Shown here: positions 1 through 5,604 of the stretch, piece after piece | Layout: every line of letters starts with the position of its first letter | Numbering within the stretch: the stretch's first letter is position 1 | Origin: Cellvibrionaceae bacterium | GTDB taxonomy: Bacteria > Pseudomonadota > Gammaproteobacteria > Pseudomonadales > Cellvibrionaceae | Reading direction: 5' to 3' | NCBI GenBank assembly: GCA_021151695.1 | Contig: JAGKWU010000037.1 | Span: 1-5,604, forward strand | DNA length: 5,604 bases | Notes under the pieces: model-generated | What the model was told of the DNA's origin: nothing | Databases searched by the model: none | The model's input: only the letters and a program-made list of their open reading frames with translations | Position numbers and translations under genes: made by a program

Positions 1-2
1 CA

Positions 3-1592
3 TCTCAGGTGGCAGACTTTATAAATAGTCTGAAAGCAAAAGCAACAAATACACAAGTAAATAATAGGTGAGTTCTTACGCCAGAGTATTGAACTCCTCC
101 TCCAGATACTAATAGTAGTCCTATGTCTTTTTGATGATCTACTAACCCCTCATCGGCAAATCCAAATATTAGTTCTATTCCAACTTCTATACCAGCTAAT
201 GCTGATATTAGGAATCAGTTTATGAATCCATCAGATCGGTTTATGAATAGTGTAAAGACTGGCGATTTTGTTAATGTAACAGAACGGGAAAGACAGAAGG
301 CGGCTGCATCAGCACCAAAACCTACAGCATCATCATCAGTTACAGCATGAGGAATTAGAACTCCTAATGTGAAATCTACAACTCCAGCCGCAACTACCAC
401 TAATCAGACTGCTACCACTACTCCATCATGAATTACTGATGATCAAGCATTTATTCTTGCTCGACCAGTATCAACTCCTAAGACTAGTAATAAACCAGTA
501 GATACAACTAGCTCTGCTATCCTATGAGCAACAGATGCACAGATTGAAGCTACTAAGCAGAAAGAATTACTCGATGCTAAAGCTCGTGATGAGAAAGCAT
601 TACAAGATGATTACAATAAGTCATTGCTATCAGCATCTGATAACATGACCAAGTTCCGATCTGTTCTTGGCATCAATGCAGATGGGACAATAAATAAGGA
701 TAATCCTAATAGCATCGGAGCATCTATCCAGAAAGACTTTGAAGATTATAAATCAAAGCGAGAACAGCAGAGTACTGAATATGAAAGTACACGTAAGGCT
801 CAAGTTACTGGTAATATCCGAGCACGACTTGCAGCATCTGGAATTGATATATCAAAGATTCCACCAGAGAAACTTATTGCACTTTCTGACGAAGTAGGAG
901 TTGCCGCATTTGGAGATATCTATAATGATAAGAAGAATGCACTTGATACTATCAATTCTAAGCAGGAAGCACTTACTACTAAGCTCAATGATCTAAAGCA
1001 GAAAGGACTAGTAGCAGATCAGGAATACAATACACTAAAGACTACTATTGATTCAACATTCAATAAGACTAAGAATGAGATTCAGAAGCAATATGTAAAT
1101 GACATCTTCGGGGTTGTAGAGAAAGCAAAAACAGCAAAAGAAGCAAAACAGACTACTGCTGTGAATACTATCGAAAACTTCCTTTCAAAAGTTCCATCTA
1201 CTATCGCATCAGCTTTCAGGTCGCGATATCAGAATCTTGTTACTGCATGAATTAGTCCAGCAGATATCTATAAGACAGTTGCGAATGATCCAGAGTTTAG
1301 TAAGTATGCAACACAACTTGCTAAGTCTCTTCAAGAGGCAGCAGCAGCCAAGGCTACAGCAGAGAATGCGAAACTCCAGTCTGAGGTTACAAAGAATTTA
1401 GCCGCAGCCAAGAAGGCATCTGCCCCAGCTTCATCTAAACCTAAAGCACCAAAGACATTGACATATGCACAATCACTAAATGCAATTGCATCATGAACTG
1501 TAGCATGACGAGCAATTGACCCAAATGCAGTATGACTTACACCTGCAATGGCTGATGCAGAGATTGCGAAATGAAACATTATCCCAAAATAA
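3..1592 (+). CDS. Large helical, low-complexity protein, probably virion-associated (5' partial, TGA read as Gly)
   Basis: I do not recognise the family. The frame is open from the left edge to TAA at 1590-1592 (529 residues visible) once its 12 TGA codons, at 69, 90, 132, 135, 348, 429, 525, 1248, 1494, 1506, 1533 and 1572, are read as glycine. Residues about 24-180 are rich in Pro, Thr, Ser, Asn and Ala and look disordered. Residues about 175-215, 243-275, 310-385 and 434-475 are charged Lys/Glu/Gln/Ala helices with coiled-coil character, the last running into an Ala/Lys/Pro/Ser stretch. The C-terminus is a small Gly/Ala-containing segment ending IIPK. There is no tryptophan, cysteine-rich motif, signal peptide or clear membrane segment. 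The true start is probably upstream; in-frame ATG 123 or 222 are alternatives. A structural or ejection protein of a code-25 phage fits the composition and the giant neighbour, but that is inference. The central part uses only GGN glycine codons, unlike both flanks. Confidence 0.9.
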
Positions 1593-1605
1593 TAAATAAA
1601 CTATG
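1590..1605 (+). promoter_or_regulatory. Gene junction: double stop and AT-rich start region without Shine-Dalgarno
   Basis: The first gene ends in TAA immediately followed by a second in-frame TAA (1590-1595), and the next ATG is at 1603. The stretch between is almost purely A/T and contains no GGAGG-like element; nothing purine-rich with consecutive G lies within 15 bases upstream of the ATG. ATG 1603 is chosen because it is the first ATG in the frame after the stop and the downstream frame is open from it. The gap is too short for a terminator or a full promoter, so initiation is probably by an A/T-rich unstructured leader or by coupling to the upstream gene. Confidence 0.55.
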
Positions 1606-4600
1606 CCAAAACTTTCAGAAATACTCGCTGGTAAATCATCAGCTATGAAATCTATTTCAGATTTTGCAACAGATACAGCAAACTCGGCATCAGAATTAGT
1701 ATCAGCTGGATGAGAGGCACTTGCAGATATAGGATGAAAGGTAGGTAAGGCAATCTGAGAAACAATTGGAGCAATCCCAGATACACTTACTGATCTATCT
1801 ACTAATGTAGTTCCTGAATATTTATACCAAGCTGTAAAGTGAAAGCCATCTTGAGTTCCTGATTACAATCCAAATCTTTGAAAACAAGTATTTTGAACTA
1901 CACTAGAAAACATAGGTAAGATTCCATGAAATATATGAAAGGCAGCTTGAGATATAGCCACTAATCTATCAACAATACAATCATCAACTAATGATTTTCT
2001 TGTATGAGATAAATCAGTATGAGATTTTACATCATCAGTATTCTCAAATATTGCAAAAGCATGAGAGTCATGAGCATGAGCTGCATTTTCTACTGTAGCT
2101 CCAGTATTCTCATCTCTTATTCAAACTGGATTTAAGTTATCATGAGCGGATGAAAAGCTTGCATCAGCTAAGACTTCTATGGCTGACGAAATTGCAGATG
2201 CCTTCGGAATTACATGAAAAAATAGAGACTCATTTAAGGAATGAGTTATATCATCTCTATGAATCGCATCAATGATTGCTGGTATTAAGTGATCAAAAAC
2301 TGCTTCAAAGTGAGGATTATCTAACGTAGTAGGTGGAACAGTACAAGCTGCTCTTCCAGATATTACAACAATCGTAGCAGAAGAGTTTAATAAGAGTTCA
2401 TGAGATAAGCGAGCATTTGATCTATGACGAATTAGCGTTCCACTTACTGCATCCATTATTGCTGGTTCACCAATCGCTTGATGACTTGGTAAGAAGAGTA
2501 AGGAAGAAGTATCTGCTATTGCCAAAGATATGCTTGATAGCGAAATAGCACGAGCATCACAGACTTCAATGGATATTAAGCCAACTATAGCAGAGCAAGC
2601 AATTAAAGCACCAAAACAAAGCAAACTAAAGGAAGCAATATCTACTGGTAAGGTAGTTCAGCCGAAAGATATAGTAACACCACAGACACAGGTAATCGAG
2701 CCAGCTGTTATACAAGAACAGAATATTCCTACCGTACAGTCTCAAGAAGTTAAAGTACCTAAGCAAAGCAAACTAAAGGAAGCTATATCTACTGGTAAAG
2801 TAGTTCAGCCGAAGGAAGCTATAGCGGAACCTAATGTTGATACTATAGTTCCGAAAGAGTTTACAGAACCACCTAAGATGTGATCTGAGCCTCCTAAGAC
2901 ATGAGTAGTAGATGATAATCTATATAATGAGATAAATACAATTACTGCTCGTAATGAAATCCCACAGGAATCAAAGGTAAGTGTTGGTAATGTATATGAA
3001 ACAAAAGCTCCAAACCTTACATACGGTTGAGTTCTAGATGCTATTAAGATTTGAGGAAAGGATCTATCATCTATTATTCGAGGAATCAGATCAAGTGCAG
3101 TATCATTCCAAGATACAGTTATCAATAACTTCAAAGATAAGGCTTGAGTAAGCCAGTTAGACGAAGCTAAACTTCCAGTATCTAGCGAAGATTGGATCGG
3201 ATGAAAGATTGTAAATGATGAAACTGGAAAGGTTACTGAAATTACAAATGAAAATCTACCTCTACTTCTTAGTAAATTCTCTGACTCTCTTGAAAGAGTT
3301 AAGTGAAATCTATCAGATGCTGATGCAAAGAACCTACAGAATGAAGCATTTAATTGAGAGTTCTACGCAGCAAATAGAGATCGACCAGAAGTTCTTGCTA
3401 AGTATTTCACTCCAGAACAGATCAAACAAAGAGAAGCGCAGTATGCAGCAGAGCGAGCTACGAATCTCACTCTAGGTAAGATTCTTAATGAGCGATGACT
3501 CCTCACAAAAGAGCAGGCAGGGAATGAGAATTACGTTCGATACTTCCTATCAAAGCAATTCACCGATAAGTTTAAGTGAAAAGATCTAGAGATTGATCTT
3601 CCTTGAATTGGTATCAGAAAGTTCCAAGATCCAGTACAAGCACTCATCGCTATTGATAGCATCCGAAGGCTCCCATGAAATGCAAACAATAAAAAGATTG
3701 ATGAGTCAGCAGCAAAGGTGTATTCAATATTCAAAGAGAAGGGTTGAGACCTTGATCTATACCGATTCCAGTCTCCACTCATACGTACACTTAGCTATGC
3801 GGAAAATGTATCAAAGGCTCTAAGAGATTACGATACTATTAAAGCTTTCGAGACTATACAGAAATCAAAAGATAAGAATGTTCAGAGTCAGGTGGCATCT
3901 ATGTTTGGAGGAAAGATGACTAACAATGTTCTTGCAGATATGCTTGGACTATGAAATACAGCAAATCCTCTACAAGATATAGCATCAGCAACTTCAAAAT
4001 GAATCCTTCTTGGTAATATCCCAACAATGGTTCAGGCTGTTACATCTACTGGACTTCGATGATCAATGCTATATGCAGTTAAAAGTATTGCAGACGGATG
4101 ACGAATTGATCTATGAAAGACTACGAAGGTCATTGCATGAAAGGATGCTGAATCAAGAGAAGTACAACGTCAATTAGAGTCAGATGGATTTACTGGAAAG
4201 TTTGAACTTATAGATCAATGACCAGTTGAATGAGTACTAAATAAGGCTGTATCAATCTCTACTGGTGCTCCAATAGAAAATGCTACGAAGACAGTTGCAT
4301 CGCTATCAATGATGAAGTCAATCCTTAAAGACAACAATGTAGATATCAAGGCTATGACTGGTAAATCAGAGACAGATCCAGTTGGAATATCACGAGCATG
4401 GAAAGAATGGTCATCAGATCCAGCAAATAAAGAAGCGTTCCTTAAATGAAGAGATCAGATTGAGTGAAACCTTAGATGGCTTGGAGATGTTTGATTCATG
4501 TCTAAGACTCCAATCAAGGCTATCTCATATACTGGAATGCAGGCACTCAAGCCATATCTATTCGGTCAAGTAAATGCGTTCACTCGTGATGCAAACAAGG

Positions 4601-5604
4601 TAGTTAACTCTCTTCTTGATTGACAACCGAAAGAAGCAGTATGACCAATGTCTAGGCAGATAGCTAATATAGGAACATTCCTTATTGCTACACAACTCAT
4701 CTCATCTGCACTCCAAAAAGATGAATGATATTCAGAAGAACTCGCTGATAAGATTGCATCAAATGCAGTACAAAACCAGTTTGGTTGAAATCCATTAGCA
4801 AATGCGAAGCAAGTAATAGAGTGAGCTATCTCTACTCCAACATTCTCTACGATTGCTACAGGAATTAGATGACTTGTAGCGCTAGGATATATGGCAGCAC
4901 CTGGAAATGAAGCAGAAAAGAAGGATGCTGGAATGCAATTTGCTAAATCATTACTTGGGCAGATTGGACTTACAAAGCCAGCTGATCTCATATCTCTCGC
5001 AATCAATGATAAGACGGTACTAGACAATCTAGCAAGTGCTACAAACTCTATATCCCCACAAGCACAGAGTGCATTCGGATATTCTACAGGAATCAAACCA
5101 GATTCATTTAGTGAAAAGCTAAAGCAGCTTGCATGATATAATACAGATCGAGCAGTACAGGATGTGCTATACGAGAAGCTAGGAAGTCTAGAATACCAAA
5201 ATGAACTATGACCAACTGTATGACCAATCGCATACAACGCATCAAAACTTCTTGGAAATATCTATCGACCAATATCTACTCTACAGTCAAACATTGCAGG
5301 AGTAATGCCTATGTGAGAAGCGCAGAAGAATCGAGTAGAGCAGTATTCAGCTAAGTCAGTTATTGATGCAATGGATAAATGACCTGCAACAATCTCTGTA
5401 TTCCTTGAGAGAATGTGACTAGATAAGGATGCAGCAGATATCATAGCTAAAGAAATTCCAAAGATGCTAAATACAGAAGCTGCATCAAATAAGCAACTCG
5501 GAACATTCTTCAGAATGAATGGAGCAACGGAATGACTTACACAAACATCTGATATTACTAAAATTATGTCAGACCTAGAGAAGGAAAACCCAGCACTGTT
5601 CAAC
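1603..5604 (+). CDS. Giant multidomain protein, putative internal virion/'polyvalent'-type phage protein (3' partial, TGA read as Gly)
   Basis: The frame from ATG 1603 stays free of TAA and TAG to the right edge (1334 residues, incomplete) and contains 62 TGA codons read as glycine. Residues 1-295 are Gly/Ala/Ser-rich and amphipathic, with hydrophobic stretches at about 214-228 and 277-296. Residues about 325-450 form a Pro/Gln/Lys/Val linker with a duplicated 19-residue motif (337-355, 386-404) and two EPPK units. From about 465 onward the protein is mainly helical. An NYVRYF motif near 643, RKF at 672-674 and an Asn/Lys-rich helix at about 730-752 recall the 'NYVPH...RxF...' layout I remember from phage polyvalent proteins; this is unverified. 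Hydrophobic segments lie near 800-826, 1020-1037 and 1081-1101 and could touch membrane. The four TGG tryptophans are residues 531, 933, 936 and 959. No catalytic site was identified; a tape-measure or tail protein remains possible. It lies 10 bases after the first gene, so co-transcription is likely. Confidence 0.93.
2611..2667 (+). repeat. 19-codon direct repeat, copy 1
   Basis: This copy encodes PKQSKLKEAISTGKVVQPK. The second copy at 2758-2814 gives the identical peptide. The two DNA copies differ at 5 of 57 positions, all synonymous third positions (CCA/CCT, AAA/AAG, GCA/GCT, AAG/AAA, AAA/AAG). The repeat period is 147 bases, or 49 codons. The copies are preceded by KA here and KV in the second. 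Confidence 0.95.
2758..2814 (+). repeat. 19-codon direct repeat, copy 2
   Basis: This copy encodes the same 19 residues as 2611-2667, followed by a slightly diverged Glu-Ala-Ile where copy 1 has Asp-Ile. The 30 residues between the copies are Gln/Val/Pro/Ile/Thr-rich and are not obviously repeated. The conserved peptide is basic and probably helical in its first half (SKLKEAIS), so it could be a docking or cleavage motif; that is inference. Confidence 0.95.
2866..2907 (+). repeat. Two tandem seven-codon EPPK units
   Basis: Two adjacent 21-base units encode EPPKMGS and EPPKTGV. The DNA is similar (GAA CCA CCT AAG against GAG CCT CCT AAG), and in both the sixth codon is TGA. It closes the linker region of the giant gene. 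This is a small tandem duplication, too short to say more about its role. Confidence 0.7.

Larger units (their letters stand above)
2524..2910 (+). other. Low-complexity Pro/Gln/Lys/Val interdomain linker within the giant gene
   Basis: This stretch encodes a segment dominated by Lys, Gln, Pro, Val, Ile, Glu and Thr between the Gly/Ala-rich N-terminal part and the helical remainder. From 2485 to 2880 it has no TGA codon, and its only glycines are the single GGT in each copy of the 19-residue repeat. That absence is explained by composition. It looks like a flexible or extended tether bearing short linear motifs; its function is not known. Confidence 0.6.

Noticed and set aside
1..122. End of an upstream gene and start of the first gene at ATG 123 (other frames stop at TAA 22-24 and TAG 26-28)
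   Set aside because: The main frame is already open from position 3 and reads as plausible protein (helical, then Pro-rich) that blends into the downstream composition. Forty open codons are weak proof, so the alternative start is noted but not preferred.
624..1250. Separate 208-codon + strand gene from ATG 624 to TGA 1248
   Set aside because: It is in the same frame as the rest of 3-1592 and merely the stretch between two glycine TGA codons. The start at an internal TTG/ATG has no ribosome site and the protein continues smoothly on both sides. The pieces at 2530-2883 and 4891-5136 are likewise fragments of the giant gene.
3284..3299. Hairpin ACTCT-CTTGAA-AGAGT as a possible terminator
   Set aside because: The stem is only five pairs, has no T-run, and sits inside an uninterrupted coding frame.
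3215..3475. + strand frames at 3215-3475, 3593-3823 and 4382-4573
   Set aside because: They are in a different frame from the open giant gene and overlap it fully; their translations look like shifted coding sequence.
4566..5237. Long - strand open frame (223 codons), and similar ones at 2121-2624, 2805-3134, 5262-5603, 1331-1579, 3531-3782 and 215-400
   Set aside because: They lie opposite the code-25 genes. The translations are rich in Ser, Cys, Phe and Leu with no recognisable domain. Recoded TGA on the + strand reads as TCA on the other strand, and the Ala/Ser-rich + frame produces few antisense stops, so they are shadows.
3..5604. Degraded pseudogenes with many nonsense mutations
   Set aside because: All apparent stops are TGA; TAA and TAG never occur in the frames, and no frameshifts are needed over 5.6 kb. 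Decay would produce all three stops and indels.
3..5604. TGA read as tryptophan (code 4)
   Set aside because: TGA positions match GGN in internal similarities and form GG doublets, and the resulting Trp content would be implausibly high in small-residue helical regions. Homologue alignment would still be the decisive test.

Overview
The window is AT-rich and holds two large genes on the + strand, one cut by each window edge. Under the standard code both look shredded by TGA. If TGA is read as glycine, each becomes one uninterrupted frame: positions 3-1592 (529 codons plus TAA) and 1603-5604 (1334 codons, no TAA or TAG). By hand count the two frames contain 74 in-frame TGA codons, against about 66 GGN glycine codons and only four TGG tryptophan codons. 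TGA sits at glycine-like positions such as GG doublets and NIGK/GKxxG segments. This is the pattern of NCBI genetic code 25, known from Absconditabacteria (SR1), Gracilibacteria and viruses of these hosts. The source is therefore probably such a bacterium or, more likely, a phage or prophage of one. The viral assignment is inference from gene style: very long, helical, low-complexity proteins packed head to tail.

Layout: positions 3-1592 are the 3' part of a gene for a Pro/Thr/Ser/Asn-rich then helical, coiled-coil-like protein. It ends in a TAATAA double stop. A 10-base AT-rich gap without a Shine-Dalgarno motif leads to ATG 1603. The second gene runs off the right edge and encodes more than 1334 residues. 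It starts with about 295 Gly/Ala-rich residues, continues with a Pro/Gln/Lys/Val linker carrying an exact 19-residue protein repeat, and then has a long mainly helical region with several hydrophobic segments. Parts of that region resemble, from memory only, the large multidomain 'polyvalent' or internal virion proteins of phages.

The two genes probably share a transcript and may form part of a virion (head-interior, ejection or tail) module, but no catalytic motif fixes a function for either. I saw no tRNA, CRISPR array, insertion sequence, terminator or - strand gene. The most notable points are the genetic code, the uneven use of TGA against GGN within the first gene, and the protein-level repeat whose copies differ only at synonymous sites.
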